Made by a program: the position numbers and the translations under genes. This document shows positions 9,330 through 18,369 of a stretch of DNA of 64,000 nucleotides, one piece after another. The stretch lies in assembly GCF_000473245.1 (NCBI RefSeq), contig NC_022524.1, positions 3,558,501 through 3,622,500 on the forward strand, read 5' to 3'. The notes beneath the pieces were generated by a model. It had not been told where the DNA came from and ran no database searches. It saw only the letters and a list, made by a program, of their open reading frames with translations. The DNA comes from Bacillus infantis NRRL B-14911 (GTDB taxonomy: Bacteria > Bacillota > Bacilli > Bacillales > Cytobacillaceae). Position 1 is the stretch's first letter. Each line of letters begins with the position of its first letter.

Positions 9330-9405
9330 AGCTGAGTGGCGAGTGAAACAGAGTTTGACACGAATGAGCCCCAAAACAGCATCTACCACTAACAAAGCAT
9401 TATAA
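9330..9405. repeat. Degenerate dispersed intergenic repeat (class C)
   Basis: The stretch ACAGAGTTTGACACGAATGA through ACTAACAAAGCATTA resembles 22076-22130, which reads ACAGAGTTTTACGCAAATGA and later AATAACAAAGTTTA. Both lie between genes. It looks like a decayed copy of a repeat scattered in the genome. Confidence 0.5.
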
Positions 9406-9436
9406 AAAGAAAACTTCTCTGCTCAAAGAGAAGTTA
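9405..9436 (-). terminator. Terminator after cvpA
   Basis: AACTTCTCT (9412-9420) pairs with AGAGAAGTT (9427-9435); the minus-strand transcript then reads TTCTTTTTAT. The stem overlaps the cvpA stop codon. Transcripts running into polX would have to read through it. Confidence 0.75.
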
Positions 9437-9976
9437 TGCAGCCTTATATTCAATCCACATTTCCTTTAGCTGCTGCGAAAGTGCAGGTGTATGGTTTATG
9501 ATGAACTTTGCTGTGCCTGAATCATCGATCGGCTGCTGGACTGCTTCCACAGGGAGCAGTGCTCCTATGTATAACAGGATAAAAATGATAAGATAGACTT
9601 CAGCAAAACCGAGCAGTCCGCCTGCCCAAACATTGAGCTGCTTCAGCACAGGCAGTGAAGATACAAAATCCAGCATGCTGCCGATGATCTGCAGAATGAT
9701 CCTTACAGCAAAAAAAATCACGACAAAAGCAATGGCGCGATAATAGGCATCCTCCATATTGGCATTGTCGAAAAACAGCTGAAGGGAAGAATCGCTTCCA
9801 AAATTCGGATAGGGCACCCAGAGGTTCAGCTTGGGAGCGAGGTCATCATAGTACATATTTGCTGCAATAAAAGCAACGATGAAGCCTGCTAAATGGATGA
9901 GCTGAAGGATAAAACCCCTTTTTAATCCCATAAAAAATCCAAAAACCAGTAATATTAAAATGGCGAGATCCAACAT
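9434..9976 (-). CDS. cvpA: CvpA family membrane protein (YshB)
   Basis: Membrane protein of 180 residues with four hydrophobic segments: about 1-22, 25-42, 82-100 and 120-142. It belongs to the CvpA (colicin V production) family, named for a phenotype in Escherichia coli; its role in Bacillus is not established. It starts 8 bases after the zapA stop, so the two are translated from one message, the same pair as in B. subtilis zapA-yshB. A terminator hairpin overlaps its stop codon. Confidence 0.88.
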   Translation of the reverse strand: MLDLAILILLVFGFFMGLKRGFILQLIHLAGFIVAFIAANMYYDDLAPKLNLWVPYPNFGSDSSLQLFFDNANMEDAYYRAIAFVVIFFAVRIILQIIGSMLDFVSSLPVLKQLNVWAGGLLGFAEVYLIIFILLYIGALLPVEAVQQPIDDSGTAKFIINHTPALSQQLKEMWIEYKAA

Positions 9977-9984
9977 GACCCTGT

Positions 9985-10245
9985 TCAGTCCTTTACTCTT
10001 TTTAATTCATCTTCAAGCCGTTCAAGGCGGTCTAATATCTTAATATAATCATTAACGGCATTGACTGCCGTCAGGACGGCAAGCTTGCTGCTGTCAAGTG
10101 AAGGATTCATGGAGCTTATTTCGCGCATCTTTTCATCAACCATAGAAGCGACAAGCCGGATATGGCCTGAGCTTTCCTGGCCGACGATGACATACTGCTG
10201 TCCATAAATATCAACACTTGTGCGGTTTTTCTGCGTATCTGACAA
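9985..10245 (-). CDS. zapA: Cell division protein ZapA
   Basis: Small Z-ring-associated protein that promotes FtsZ bundling at midcell. The product is 86 residues from TTG 10243-10245, giving [20 protein letters not shown]. Two upstream in-frame starts exist (ATG 10258-10260 and TTG 10267-10269), but a purine-rich GGAATGGGGG site lies 8 bases before the chosen TTG and the resulting N-terminus matches the MSD start of B. subtilis ZapA (85 residues). The VDIYGQ motif and the C-terminal coiled coil (about 55-86, ending [14 protein letters not shown]) support the call. It is divergent from rnhC, so a promoter should lie at 10246-10465. Confidence 0.92.
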   Translation of the reverse strand: MSDTQKNRTSVDIYGQQYVIVGQESSGHIRLVASMVDEKMREISSMNPSLDSSKLAVLTAVNAVNDYIKILDRLERLEDELKRVKD

Positions 10246-10465
10246 CGCTAATGCCCCCATTCCTTCCAAATCCTAATCTATATGATAACATGAACGTAAA
10301 AGAGTGGGAAGTCAAAGCCTGTCAAATTAAGCCGTATCAAGGGGAATGCTGCTGTTTTTATGGATCGTTTACATGAAGACTGATGCTGGAGTTGATCGGC
10401 GGATTCAATTTTGGCCTGTAAAGTTTTGTTTATACATATATATTTCTTTTCTAGGAGTGGTAGAT

Positions 10466-11392
10466 ATGAGCCATGTTGTACTTCAGAAACATCCCTCGGA
10501 AATCGAGGAAATGAAAGCTTACTATAAGCCGAACCTGTCCGGGAAAACACCACAGGGAGGCATTTTTGCCGCCAAAACGGCAAATTGCAGCATAACTGCA
10601 TATAAATCCGGGAAGGTGCTTTTCCAAGGGGCCGGCTCTGCATCAGAAGCGGCAAAATGGGGAAGCCCTGCCGAAAAAAAGGCGGCATCACCCAAAAGCC
10701 CCCAAGGCTCCCACCTTCCGCCTTCTTTTGAAAGCCTTTCTGTCATCGGATCAGATGAGGTCGGGACAGGCGATTATTTCGGTCCAATCACTGTTGTTGC
10801 GGCATATGCAAAAAAAGAAAGCCTCCCGCTGCTGAAGGAACTTGGCGTAAAGGATTCAAAACATCTGAAGGATGACCAGATTATCAGGATTGCCAAGGAA
10901 ATAAAAGAGGTTGTTCCGTACAGCCTGCTGACGCTTAAAAACAGCAAATATAACCAGCTTCAGCAGTCAGGCATGTCCCAGGGGAAGATCAAAGCGCTGC
11001 TTCACAACCAGGCAATCGGCAATGTGCTGAAAAAGATGGCACCAGAAAAGCCTGAAGCCATCCTGATTGACCAGTTTGCAAAAGAAGATGTCTATTATAG
11101 ACATCTTCAAGGACAGTCTGTGATCCAAAGGGAAAATGTCTTTTTCAGCACAAAGGCTGAAGGCATCCACCTCTCGGTCGCCGCCGCCTCCATTCTGGCC
11201 CGCTACGCCTTCCTGCGGTATTTCGACAAGCTCAGTGAAGAAGCCGGATTTACCCTGCCAAAAGGTGCCGGGGCTCAGGTTGATAAAGCTGCGGCACGGC
11301 TGATCAAGGCTAAAGGAAGGCAGGTTCTGCCTGATTTTGTGAAATTGCATTTCGCTAATACAGAGAAAGCTTCGCGGATTGCAGGCATTTAG
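10466..11392 (+). CDS. rnhC: Ribonuclease HIII
   Basis: Cuts the RNA strand of RNA-DNA hybrids. It is 308 residues (B. subtilis RnhC about 313). An N-terminal TBP-like substrate-binding domain covers about residues 1-85, followed by the type 2 RNase H fold with the active-site segment GSDEVGTGDYFGP near 95-107; further acidic residues occur in VKDSKHL and ILIDQFAKED. I chose ATG 10466-10468 because it has AGGAGTGG upstream and gives the family N-terminus MSHVVLQ; the frame is open about 40 codons further but without similarity. It is divergent from zapA and ends at a strong terminator. Confidence 0.95.
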   Translation: MSHVVLQKHPSEIEEMKAYYKPNLSGKTPQGGIFAAKTANCSITAYKSGKVLFQGAGSASEAAKWGSPAEKKAASPKSPQGSHLPPSFESLSVIGSDEVGTGDYFGPITVVAAYAKKESLPLLKELGVKDSKHLKDDQIIRIAKEIKEVVPYSLLTLKNSKYNQLQQSGMSQGKIKALLHNQAIGNVLKKMAPEKPEAILIDQFAKEDVYYRHLQGQSVIQRENVFFSTKAEGIHLSVAAASILARYAFLRYFDKLSEEAGFTLPKGAGAQVDKAAARLIKAKGRQVLPDFVKLHFANTEKASRIAGI

Positions 11393-11434
11393 CCTGAGAC
11401 TTACAAAGGAAGCTGCAGCTAATTGATTCTGCAG

Positions 11435-11469
11435 AAAAAAGGGGTACGGAATCTTCCGTACCCCTTTTT
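11435..11469 (+). terminator. Terminator after rnhC
   Basis: Perfect 11-bp stem GGGGTACGGAA/TTCCGTACCCC (11441-11451 and 11454-11464) followed by five T, with A residues on the left so it could work both ways. The same stem core recurs after gapB at 30158. Confidence 0.92.
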
Positions 11470-11552
11470 ACGCTTATGCGACCTTTATTCAACAACGTGT
11501 CTCCTGTATTAATTAAATTATCCGGGGTGCAGAGCTGAAATCATAACTTTCG

Positions 11553-11660
11553 TAACCCTGTTAATCGGATTGGGAGGCACGTAGGCTCCGGCGGGACTGC
11601 ACGGGCAATTTTCACACAATCCGGGCGCAGCGGGAGAAAGCCCAACTTATCCTAAGGAGC
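11553..11660. repeat. Decayed copy of the family B palindromic repeat
   Basis: AACCCTGTTAATCGGATTGG and the following GGCACGTAGGCTCCGGCGGGA resemble the left part of the intact copies at 11733 and 11912, but the right part has diverged. I treat it as a relic of the same family. Confidence 0.45.
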
Positions 11661-11732
11661 AACGGACTTTAATCAGACATCTGCAGCCTCTTTAATTGGC
11701 CCTGCAAACTTACCCAACTAATTTTAAGAACC

Positions 11733-11865
11733 CTGTTGATTGGAGTGCAAGGCACGCAGACTCCTGCGGGATTGCAGCGGCAATGCTGAGACCCCGCAGC
11801 GCGCAGCGGGAGGAGGCTCAGCATCGCCCCGCGGAAAGCGAAGTGCCTGGAACGGAAATCAACAG
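11733..11865 (+). repeat. Family B palindromic intergenic element, tandem copy 1
   Basis: A 133-bp GC-rich element beginning CTGTTGATTGGAGTGCAAGG and ending GGAACGGAAATCAACAG. The ends are imperfect inverted repeats (CTGTTGATT..GGCAC against GTGCC..AATCAACAG) and the interior holds further inverted segments such as GCTGAGACCCCGC/GGAGGAGGCTCAGC. A near-identical copy follows 179 bp later and an inverted copy lies at 29961-30094. No protein is encoded. Confidence 0.85.
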
Positions 11866-11911
11866 CCCCATTAGCTGAGCCTGCAAACTTGCCCAACTAA
11901 TTTTAAGAACC

Positions 11912-12044
11912 CTGTTGATTGGAGTGCAAGGCACGCAGACTCCTGCGGGATTGCAGCGGCAATGCTGAGACCCCGCAGCGCGCAGCGTGAGGAGGCTCAG
12001 CGTCGCCCCGCGGAAAGCGAAGTGCCTGGAACGGAAATCAACAG
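11912..12044 (+). repeat. Family B palindromic intergenic element, tandem copy 2
   Basis: Near-identical to 11733-11865 with only a few substitutions (for example GGGAGGAGG becomes GTGAGGAGG). The duplicated unit also includes the flank CCTGCAAACTTGCCCAACTA, so a 179-bp segment was duplicated in tandem, probably recently. Confidence 0.85.
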
Positions 12045-12091
12045 CCCCATTTACACTAGCAACTTCCTTCAAACTCAATTTTTTTATTTAC

Positions 12092-12117
12092 AAAAGGCAG
12101 CCTGTCGGCTGCCTTTT
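12092..12117 (-). terminator. Terminator after pheT
   Basis: AAAAGGCAGCC (12092-12102) and GGCTGCCTTTT (12107-12117) form an 11-bp stem with a 4-base loop 10 bases after the pheT stop. Confidence 0.88.
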
Positions 12118-12126
12118 ATATTAATA

Positions 12127-14541
12127 TTAACCTCGCAATACTGCTCCGGCTTTTTCTTTTACTGCTTCAAGCACTTTATCATGAGCTTTGGCGATATCTT
12201 CATCTGTCAGTGTTTTCTCCGGATCAAAATATTTCAGGGAGAATGCAAGCGATTTTTTGCCAGCCTCCATCCTGTCTCCTTCATATAGATCGAACACTGC
12301 GACTTCCTTCAGAAGGCTTCCGCCAGCTTCCTTGATGATGCGCTCCAGCTCTCCTGCTTCTTTTCCAGAATCAATCACAAGGGCGATATCCCTTGTGATT
12401 GACGGATAGCGCGGAATGGCTTGATATTGAAGCGGAGCGGTTTCCTCTCCAAGCACATCCTTGAGGGAAAGCTCAAATACATAGGTTTCCTTCAGGTCAA
12501 GATCCTTCTCGACTGTTGGATGGACTCCCCCGATAAAACCGATTTTTTTGCCGGAAAGAATAATTTCAGCTGTTCTTCCCGGGTGCATGCCGTCAACTGA
12601 GGCACGCTGGTATTCAACTTTCCCTTCAAGGCCAAGGCGGGCAAATAAGCCTTCCACAATTCCTTTTAACACAAAGAAATCGACCGGCTTTTTCTCTCCC
12701 TGCCATGGGTGGGAGTGCCAAAGACCTGTGACTGCCGCTGCAAGATGCTCACGCTCCTCCGGGAGGCTCTCACTGCCATTGGACAGGAATACGGAACCTG
12801 TCTCATATACGGCAAGGCTGTCATTCTGGCGGGCTGTGTTGTATTTCAATACCTCGAGCAGCTGCGGAACAATGCTTTGGCGAAGGATGCTGCGGTCTTC
12901 GCTCATCGGCATCGCCAGCTTGATCGGTTCGCGGCTTTCAAGGGCATATTGACCTGCTTTCTTTTCGCTGGTCAAAGCATAGGTCACTGCCTGGTATAAC
13001 CCGGCACCTTCAAGATAGCGGCGGACGATGCGGCGTTTCTTTTGATACTCCGTCAGGCTTCCTGGAGTCGATTCCCCGGAAGGCAATGTGACAGGCAGGT
13101 TATCATACCCATACAATCTTGCCACTTCTTCAATCAGGTCTTCCTCGATTGTGATATCACCGCGGCGGCTTGGGACTGTTACGGTAATGGAACCATTGTC
13201 TGCAGATGCCTCAAACTGAAGGCGGGCGAAGATATCTTCCACCTCTGCCATCGCCAGTTCAGTTCCGAGGACCCTGTTGATCTTTTCCAGGGAAATGGAG
13301 ATGACTGCAGGCTCGATTGTGAGCGAATCAGCTTCAACTGATCCTTCAAGAACTTCACCTGAAGCATACTTTTCCATCAGTTCAGCTGCTCTTTCTGCAG
13401 CAGCACGGACACGGTTAGGGTCTACACCCTTCTCGTAGCGGGTGCTGGCTTCGCTTCTCAGGCCGTGGTCTTTCGACGCTTTGCGGATCGTTCCCGCTGT
13501 GAAATACGCAGATTCAAGAAGGACTGTCGTTGTATCTGACTGCACCTCGGAGTTTGCGCCGCCCATTACACCTGCAAGCGCTACAGGCTCACTTCCATTC
13601 GTAATGACAAGATGCTCTGCTGAAAGCTTCCTTTCTGCATCATCCAGCGTGACAATGGTTTCACCTTCATTCGCACGGCGTACAAGGATTTCTTTGGAGC
13701 CAAGGCGCCCATAGTCAAAAGCATGGAGCGGCTGACCGTATTCAAGCAGGACATAGTTCGTGATATCAACCACATTATTATGCGGCCTGATGCCCTCAGC
13801 CATCAGCCTCGTCTGCATCCATAGAGGCGAAGGGCCGACTTTCACGTTTTTGATTATCTTTGCCACATAAAGCGGGTTGTCTTCCTTGGCTTCTACATTT
13901 ACAGTGATATAGTCAGAAGCTTTTTCAGCTGATTCGGCTGCCTGCGGGGATGGAAGCTTCACTTCTCTTCCCAGAATGGCTGCAACCTCATAAGCTACGC
14001 CGAGCATGCTCAGGCAATCTGCACGGTTCGGGGTGAGTCCAAGTTCCAGGATATGATCATCCCTGTTGAGCATTTCAAGCGCATCCTCGCCCACTTCCAC
14101 GTCATTCGGGAAAACAAAGATGCCTTCAGAGAATTCCTTGGCCACAAGCTTGCTCTCGATTCCAAGCTCCTGAAGAGAGCAGATCATGCCGTTGGATTCT
14201 TCGCCGCGCAGCTTTGCACGCTTGATCTTGAAGTTGCCCGGCAGGACAGCGCCGACTGTTGCAACGGCAACCTTCTGCCCTTTATCCACATTAGGCGCGC
14301 CGCAGATAATCTGCACCGGCGCTTCTCCTCCTGTATCAACCAGGCATTTATTCAGCTTGTCGGCATTCGGGTGCTGCTCGCGTTCCAGCACATGGCCGAC
14401 AACTACACCTTTGATGCCTTCGTTCAATATTTCGATTCCTTCTACTTCTATTCCGCTCTTAGTAATCTTTTCTGCCAATTGTGCTGCGGAGATGCCGGAT
14501 AAATCTACATACTCCTGCAGCCATTTATATGAAACCAACAT
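12127..14541 (-). CDS. pheT: Phenylalanine--tRNA ligase beta subunit
   Basis: Large subunit of the alpha2-beta2 enzyme charging tRNA-Phe; 804 residues, as expected. The N-terminal tRNA-binding domain (EMAP-like) spans about 40-155 with [10 protein letters not shown] near 57-66. The B3/B4 editing domain is in the middle ([18 protein letters not shown] near 360), the B5 domain near 410-480, and the anticodon-binding FDX-ACB domain occupies the last 95 residues ([12 protein letters not shown]). Start ATG has an AGGAGG site and lies 12 bases after the pheS stop. Cotranscribed with pheS under T-box control. Confidence 0.97.
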   Translation of the reverse strand: MLVSYKWLQEYVDLSGISAAQLAEKITKSGIEVEGIEILNEGIKGVVVGHVLEREQHPNADKLNKCLVDTGGEAPVQIICGAPNVDKGQKVAVATVGAVLPGNFKIKRAKLRGEESNGMICSLQELGIESKLVAKEFSEGIFVFPNDVEVGEDALEMLNRDDHILELGLTPNRADCLSMLGVAYEVAAILGREVKLPSPQAAESAEKASDYITVNVEAKEDNPLYVAKIIKNVKVGPSPLWMQTRLMAEGIRPHNNVVDITNYVLLEYGQPLHAFDYGRLGSKEILVRRANEGETIVTLDDAERKLSAEHLVITNGSEPVALAGVMGGANSEVQSDTTTVLLESAYFTAGTIRKASKDHGLRSEASTRYEKGVDPNRVRAAAERAAELMEKYASGEVLEGSVEADSLTIEPAVISISLEKINRVLGTELAMAEVEDIFARLQFEASADNGSITVTVPSRRGDITIEEDLIEEVARLYGYDNLPVTLPSGESTPGSLTEYQKKRRIVRRYLEGAGLYQAVTYALTSEKKAGQYALESREPIKLAMPMSEDRSILRQSIVPQLLEVLKYNTARQNDSLAVYETGSVFLSNGSESLPEEREHLAAAVTGLWHSHPWQGEKKPVDFFVLKGIVEGLFARLGLEGKVEYQRASVDGMHPGRTAEIILSGKKIGFIGGVHPTVEKDLDLKETYVFELSLKDVLGEETAPLQYQAIPRYPSITRDIALVIDSGKEAGELERIIKEAGGSLLKEVAVFDLYEGDRMEAGKKSLAFSLKYFDPEKTLTDEDIAKAHDKVLEAVKEKAGAVLRG

Positions 14542-14553
14542 AAAGCAGTCCTC

Positions 14554-15591
14554 CTATTCCTGTACTGAAAATTGTTTCAAGAAACGAATGTCGTTTGTAT
14601 AAAAATGGCGGATATCATCTATGCCATATTTCAGCATCGCAATCCGCTCTACGCCCATTCCGAATGCAAACCCGGTATATTTCTTAGGATCATAGCCTGC
14701 CATCTCAAGCACATGCGGATGGACCATGCCTGCACCAAGGACCTCGATCCAGCCGGTGCCCTTGCAGACACTGCAGCCTTTCCCGCCGCAGATCTTGCAG
14801 GAAATATCCACTTCAACAGAAGGTTCTGTGAACGGGAAGAAGCTCGGGCGGAGGCGGATTTCCCGTTCCTCGCCAAACATCTTTTTAGCAAAGACCTCAA
14901 GCGTGCCTTTTAGATCTGCCATGCTGATCCCTTCGGCCACAACCAATCCTTCTATCTGCATGAACTGATGGGAGTGAGTCGCATCATCGTTATCGCGGCG
15001 GTATACCTTGCCTGGACAGATGATTTTGACAGGCCCTTTCCCTTCATTTGCCTCCATTGTGCGCGCCTGCACAGGAGAGGTATGGGTACGGAGAAGCGTT
15101 TCTTCCGTAATATAGAATGAATCCTGCATATCCCTGGCAGGATGCCCTTTCGGCAGGTTCAGCGCTTCAAAGTTATAATAGTCGCTTTCGACTTCATAGC
15201 CTTCCGCTACTGAATAGCCCATCCCAATGAACAGGTCTTCAATCTCTTCCACGATTTTCGTCAGCGCATGATGAGTCCCGGTTCTGACTGGGCTTCCCGG
15301 AAGGGTCACATCAATGGTCTCTTCGGCCAGCTTTTGTTCAACTGCTGCCCTCTCAAGCTTTTCCTGCTTTTCTTCAATGGCTGAAGAAATGCTGTCGCGC
15401 ACTTCATTTGCCAGCGCCCCCATTTTCGGACGCTCTTCCGCCGATAATTTGCCCATCCCTTTCAGGACTTCAGTAATCGGGCCTTTTTTGCCAAGATAAG
15501 ATACACGGATATCATTGAGCTCTTTCAGGTTCTCAGCTTTTTCAACTGAAGTTAAAGCTTCCTGCTGCAATTCTTTTAAACGATCTTGCAT
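14554..15591 (-). CDS. pheS: Phenylalanine--tRNA ligase alpha subunit
   Basis: Catalytic subunit of phenylalanyl-tRNA synthetase, 345 residues. An N-terminal coiled coil (about 1-85) is followed by the class II core with motif 2 region [15 protein letters not shown] near 170-185, the phenylalanine-pocket segment [15 protein letters not shown] near 280-294, and motif 3 [14 protein letters not shown] near 311-324. A zinc-like cluster [12 protein letters not shown] lies near 267-278. The ATG is preceded by AAAAGGAGG. A T-box leader upstream responds to uncharged tRNA-Phe. Confidence 0.97.
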   Translation of the reverse strand: MQDRLKELQQEALTSVEKAENLKELNDIRVSYLGKKGPITEVLKGMGKLSAEERPKMGALANEVRDSISSAIEEKQEKLERAAVEQKLAEETIDVTLPGSPVRTGTHHALTKIVEEIEDLFIGMGYSVAEGYEVESDYYNFEALNLPKGHPARDMQDSFYITEETLLRTHTSPVQARTMEANEGKGPVKIICPGKVYRRDNDDATHSHQFMQIEGLVVAEGISMADLKGTLEVFAKKMFGEEREIRLRPSFFPFTEPSVEVDISCKICGGKGCSVCKGTGWIEVLGAGMVHPHVLEMAGYDPKKYTGFAFGMGVERIAMLKYGIDDIRHFYTNDIRFLKQFSVQE

Positions 15592-15637
15592 CTTTTTTCC
15601 TCCTTTTTACGTAACAGCGATATTTTTAGGCAAAATA

Positions 15638-15667
15638 AAAAACCCCTCCCTGTTAAGGGACGAGGTT
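15638..15667 (-). terminator. T-box terminator of the pheST leader
   Basis: Minus-strand hairpin CCTCGTCCCT..AGGGAGGGG followed by six T. It is the regulated terminator of the T-box, replaced by an antiterminator when uncharged tRNA-Phe binds. Confidence 0.88.
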
Positions 15668-15917
15668 TTGGATTCGCGGTACCACCCTTATTAACAGCCG
15701 CCTTTCAAAGAAGGTGCTGTTCGCTTCATTCAGATAACGGCTGTGCCGGGGGCATCTTTCGATTTGCAGTGTCTGCAAATGTTCCCGATGCCAGCTCAGG
15801 AGGTGAACTTCACTTAAAAAATACTCTAAAATGCTTCCAGTCACGGCATTTTATCCCTGGTGAGCTTTTATAAGCTACTTTTCTCCATCATCGCTTTTTT
15901 ATGTAATGCAGTTTTGC
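15638..15917 (-). ncRNA. T-box riboswitch (tRNA-Phe) upstream of pheST
   Basis: The conserved T-box bulge GGGTGGTACCGCG is present on the minus strand (15675-15687), followed by the terminator. Upstream lies the stem I region with the conserved GGAGAAAAGTA segment. The probable specifier codon is TTC (phenylalanine) at 15805-15807 within AGTTCACC. Uncharged tRNA-Phe would stabilise the antiterminator and switch on pheST. Confidence 0.93.
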
Positions 15918-15922
15918 TGTTT

Positions 15923-15951
15923 ATTATAGTATATTCTTCCCTTTGTTTCAA
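15923..15951 (-). promoter_or_regulatory. Promoter of the pheST T-box leader
   Basis: Minus strand TTGAAA (15946-15951) and TATAAT (15923-15928) with a 17-base spacer, immediately upstream of the T-box. Confidence 0.82.
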
Positions 15952-15979
15952 ACTCTTTTCAAGTTTTTGCTGGCCCAAT

Positions 15980-16732
15980 TCAATTCTTCAGATAATACAG
16001 AAGGATGCCTGCTGCGACCGCAACATTGAGCGATTCACTTTTTCCGTATATCGGGATATAAAGATTCTTATCTGTCCGCGCAAGCAGTTCAGGGCTGACC
16101 CCGCTGCCTTCATTTCCGACCAGAAGCGCAAAACGGCCGGCCGGATGGGTCTCCTTGTATGGTGATCCATTTTCAAGCGCAGTCCCGTAGACCGGTATTT
16201 CCTCTTCCTCAAGCCTGTCCATCCACTCATTGAGACTGCCTCTTATAATCGGAAGATGGAAGTGGCTGCCCTGGGCGGACCGGAGAACCTTAGGATTATA
16301 AATATCTGCACTGCCTTTCCCGACTATCACTGCATCAATTCCAGCAGCATCAGCTGTCCTGATCATGGTTCCCAGATTGCCTGGATCCTGGACAGCATCA
16401 ATCAGCAGGAAGGTGCTTCCCTTTACAGAAGCCGGCGTTTTTTCTTCTTTGCATACCGCGATGACCCCCTGGGGAGTTTCGGTGTCTGAGAGTGATTTGA
16501 TGATTTCATCGGTTACCATTGTTACCGGCAGCTCGCCGTAATCCCAGCGGACAGGCAGCTCTGCATTTTCACTGATGATCAGCTCGATGGCTTTTTCTCC
16601 CTTTAGGGCTTCTTCCGCCAGGTGATATCCTTCAGCAAGAAACATCCCCGTTTTATCGCGCTCTTTCTTGGCCAGCAGCTTCCTCCATTGTTTGATCTGC
16701 GGATTATTGGCAGATTGAATATGCTTCAACAC
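15980..16732 (-). CDS. ysgA: TrmH/SpoU family RNA methyltransferase (YsgA)
   Basis: SAM-dependent 2'-O-ribose methyltransferase of the SPOUT class, 250 residues. An N-terminal substrate-binding domain (about 1-90) is followed by the knotted core with motif 1 DPGNLGTMIRTADAAG near 116-131, motif 2 LLVGNEGSGVSPE near 198-210 and motif 3 IPIYGKSESLNVAVAAGI near 222-239. The target RNA is not known to me from sequence. Start is GTG 16730-16732 with AAAGGAG 5 bases upstream. It lies between pheS and sspI as in B. subtilis and is divergent from sspI. Confidence 0.9.
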   Translation of the reverse strand: MLKHIQSANNPQIKQWRKLLAKKERDKTGMFLAEGYHLAEEALKGEKAIELIISENAELPVRWDYGELPVTMVTDEIIKSLSDTETPQGVIAVCKEEKTPASVKGSTFLLIDAVQDPGNLGTMIRTADAAGIDAVIVGKGSADIYNPKVLRSAQGSHFHLPIIRGSLNEWMDRLEEEEIPVYGTALENGSPYKETHPAGRFALLVGNEGSGVSPELLARTDKNLYIPIYGKSESLNVAVAAGILLYYLKN

Positions 16733-16787
16733 GGTCTCTCCTTTATCTTTCAGCTTTCAATTTTCTTATTATAGCTTACCCTCTGTA

Positions 16788-16818
16788 CATAATAAATCCA
16801 AAAATAGAAAACATATTA
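16788..16818 (+). promoter_or_regulatory. Possible forespore (sigma-G type) promoter of sspI
   Basis: CATAATA (16788-16794) and CATATTA (16812-16818) are 17 bases apart, resembling the TGAATA/CATACTA sigma-G pattern, and end 30 bases before the sspI start. The -35 match is imperfect; the call leans on the known forespore expression of sspI. Confidence 0.4.
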
Positions 16819-16848
16819 AAGAATTGAATATGAAAGGGGTGCGTGCAG

Positions 16849-17055
16849 ATGAATCTGAACTTGCGCAATGCCATAATCCACAATGTTTCCGGCAACTCTC
16901 AGGACGAGCTGAAGGAGACCATAGTCGACGCAATCCAGAACGGCGAAGAAAAAATGCTGCCTGGCCTTGGCGTCCTCTTCGAAGTCATCTGGCAGAACTC
17001 ATCAGAAGAAGACAAAAAAGAAATGCTCCAGACCTTGGAGAGCAGTTTGAAATAG
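16849..17055 (+). CDS. sspI: Small acid-soluble spore protein SspI
   Basis: Minor forespore protein of 68 residues, close in length to other SspI proteins. The sequence [18 protein letters not shown] and the central [17 protein letters not shown] are characteristic of the family. I use ATG 16849-16851, which has AAAGGGG 8-10 bases upstream; an in-frame GTG two codons earlier is less likely. Expected to be made only in the forespore; its exact role in the spore is not known to me. Flanked upstream by the divergent ysgA and downstream by a perfect 50-bp palindrome and a terminator. Confidence 0.95.
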   Translation: MNLNLRNAIIHNVSGNSQDELKETIVDAIQNGEEKMLPGLGVLFEVIWQNSSEEDKKEMLQTLESSLK

Positions 17056-17068
17056 GAGCTGCATGGAT

Positions 17069-17118
17069 GGTGACAGGCACCTATACCAATTTCGAAAGTG
17101 GTATAGGTGCCTGTCACC
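17069..17118. repeat. 50-bp palindrome between sspI and its terminator
   Basis: GGTGACAGGCACCTATACCA (17069-17088) is exactly complementary to 17099-17118. The 10-base centre ATTTCGAAAG is itself nearly self-complementary, so the whole 50 bases fold into one hairpin. There is no T tract, so it is not an ordinary terminator. It resembles REP-type palindromes, but I see no transposase in the window. Confidence 0.85.
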
Positions 17119-17137
17119 CGCTGAAAACCAAAAAACG

Positions 17138-17169
17138 AACAGCCCCGCAAAGAGGGGCTGTTCTTTTTT
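17138..17169. terminator. Shared terminator between sspI and ysdC
   Basis: AACAGCCCC (17138-17146) and GGGGCTGTT (17154-17162) form a 9-bp stem, followed by TTCTTTTTTT on the plus strand. It ends sspI and probably also ysdC, which converges from the right. Confidence 0.88.
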
Positions 17170-18255
17170 TCAATCGAAAGTAATCCTGTCAACAGTTTCC
17201 TTATCCAAACGTTTAATCACTTCAACGATGAGCTTAACTGCATTTTCATAGTCGTCGCGATGAAGCATGGCTGCGTGTGAATGGATATACCGTGTGGCAA
17301 TCGTAATGGCCAGGGACGGCACCCCATTATGTGACAGATGGATGGCGCCTGAGTCTGCACCTCCGCCGGCAATGCTGTCGAACTGATATGGGATATTCAT
17401 TTCGTCCGCTGTATCTGTGACAAGGTCGCGCAAGCCTTTGTGGGAAACAAGGGATGCATCATAAAGGATGATCTGCGGTCCTTTGCCCATCTTGCTCAAT
17501 GCTTCCTTCTCAGAAATCCCCGGTGTATCCCCTGCGATTCCTACATCCACGCCAAAGCCGATATCCGGTTCAATGAGGTTGGCAGCTGTCTTTGCTCCTC
17601 TCAGCCCGACTTCTTCCTGCACAGTACCGACACCGTATACCACGTTTGGATGCTCGGCATCTTTAAGCTGCTTCAGCACATCGATGGCGATGGCGCAGCC
17701 AATGCGGTTGTCCCATGCTTTGGCAAGCAGCATTTTTTCGTTATTCATCACAGTAAATTCAAAATAAGGGACTGCCATATCACCTGGCTTGACTCCCCAT
17801 TCCATCGCTTCTTCGCGGCTGGAAGCACCGATATCAATGAACATATCCTTGATGTCGACCGGCTTTTTGCGGGCTTCAGGAGGAAGGATATGCGGCGGCT
17901 TGGATCCGATGATGCCTGTAACGTCCCCTTTGCTAGTTACAATGGTGACACGCTGGGCAAGCATAACCTGTGACCACCAGCCACCGACCGTCTGGAAGCG
18001 GAGGAAGCCTTTGTCATCAATGCTTGTGATCATGAATCCTACTTCGTCCAGGTGTCCGGCAACCATGATTTTCGGTCCGCCCTCTTTTCCTGTTTTCTTG
18101 GCCACAAGGCTGCCAAGGCCGTCTGTTGTCACTTCGTCTGCAAATTCTGTTATGTATTTCTTCATGACTTCGCGAACTTCGCGCTCATTGCCCGGAATGC
18201 CTTTTGCATCAGTCAATTCTTTCAGCATCGTCAGCGTTTCATCTAATTTTGCCAT
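17170..18255 (-). CDS. ysdC: M42 family metallopeptidase (YsdC-like aminopeptidase)
   Basis: Cytosolic dinuclear-metal aminopeptidase that trims peptides; 361 residues. Metal-binding and catalytic motifs are visible: [11 protein letters not shown] near 67-77, [11 protein letters not shown] near 178-188, the general-base segment [10 protein letters not shown] near 211-220, and FGVDVG near 232. The C-terminal [18 protein letters not shown] near 314-331 is also typical. Family members form large tetrahedral dodecamers. Substrate preference cannot be read from sequence. ATG start; the gene precedes ysgA in the same order as B. subtilis ysdC. Confidence 0.9.
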   Translation of the reverse strand: MAKLDETLTMLKELTDAKGIPGNEREVREVMKKYITEFADEVTTDGLGSLVAKKTGKEGGPKIMVAGHLDEVGFMITSIDDKGFLRFQTVGGWWSQVMLAQRVTIVTSKGDVTGIIGSKPPHILPPEARKKPVDIKDMFIDIGASSREEAMEWGVKPGDMAVPYFEFTVMNNEKMLLAKAWDNRIGCAIAIDVLKQLKDAEHPNVVYGVGTVQEEVGLRGAKTAANLIEPDIGFGVDVGIAGDTPGISEKEALSKMGKGPQIILYDASLVSHKGLRDLVTDTADEMNIPYQFDSIAGGGADSGAIHLSHNGVPSLAITIATRYIHSHAAMLHRDDYENAVKLIVEVIKRLDKETVDRITFD

Positions 18256-18315
18256 TTGTTTCGACTCCCTTAATATTTATTTTCTTTTCCATTATACCTT
18301 ACTGTCCCATGGTGT

Positions 18316-18343
18316 AAAAAGAAAAATCCGAATCTTGCGGATT
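18316..18343 (-). terminator. Terminator after the dUTPase gene
   Basis: AATCCG (18325-18330) and CGGATT (18338-18343) form a short stem; the minus-strand transcript continues with TTTTTCTTTTTAC. Confidence 0.72.
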
Positions 18344-18369
18344 CCTCCCGAACGGACAAAATTAATCTG

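Noticed and set aside
10246-10269. Upstream starts for zapA at 10260 and 10269
   Set aside because: Both lie within or right against the purine-rich ribosome site that serves TTG 10245, and the family N-terminus MSD fits the later start.
11669-12078. Open frames on both strands through the family B repeats
   Set aside because: They repeat the same translated sequence in each copy, follow the palindromes and have no ribosome sites; they are by-products of GC-rich repeat DNA.
15653-15873. Small frames inside the pheST T-box
   Set aside because: The sequence is accounted for by the T-box leader; no start signals are present.
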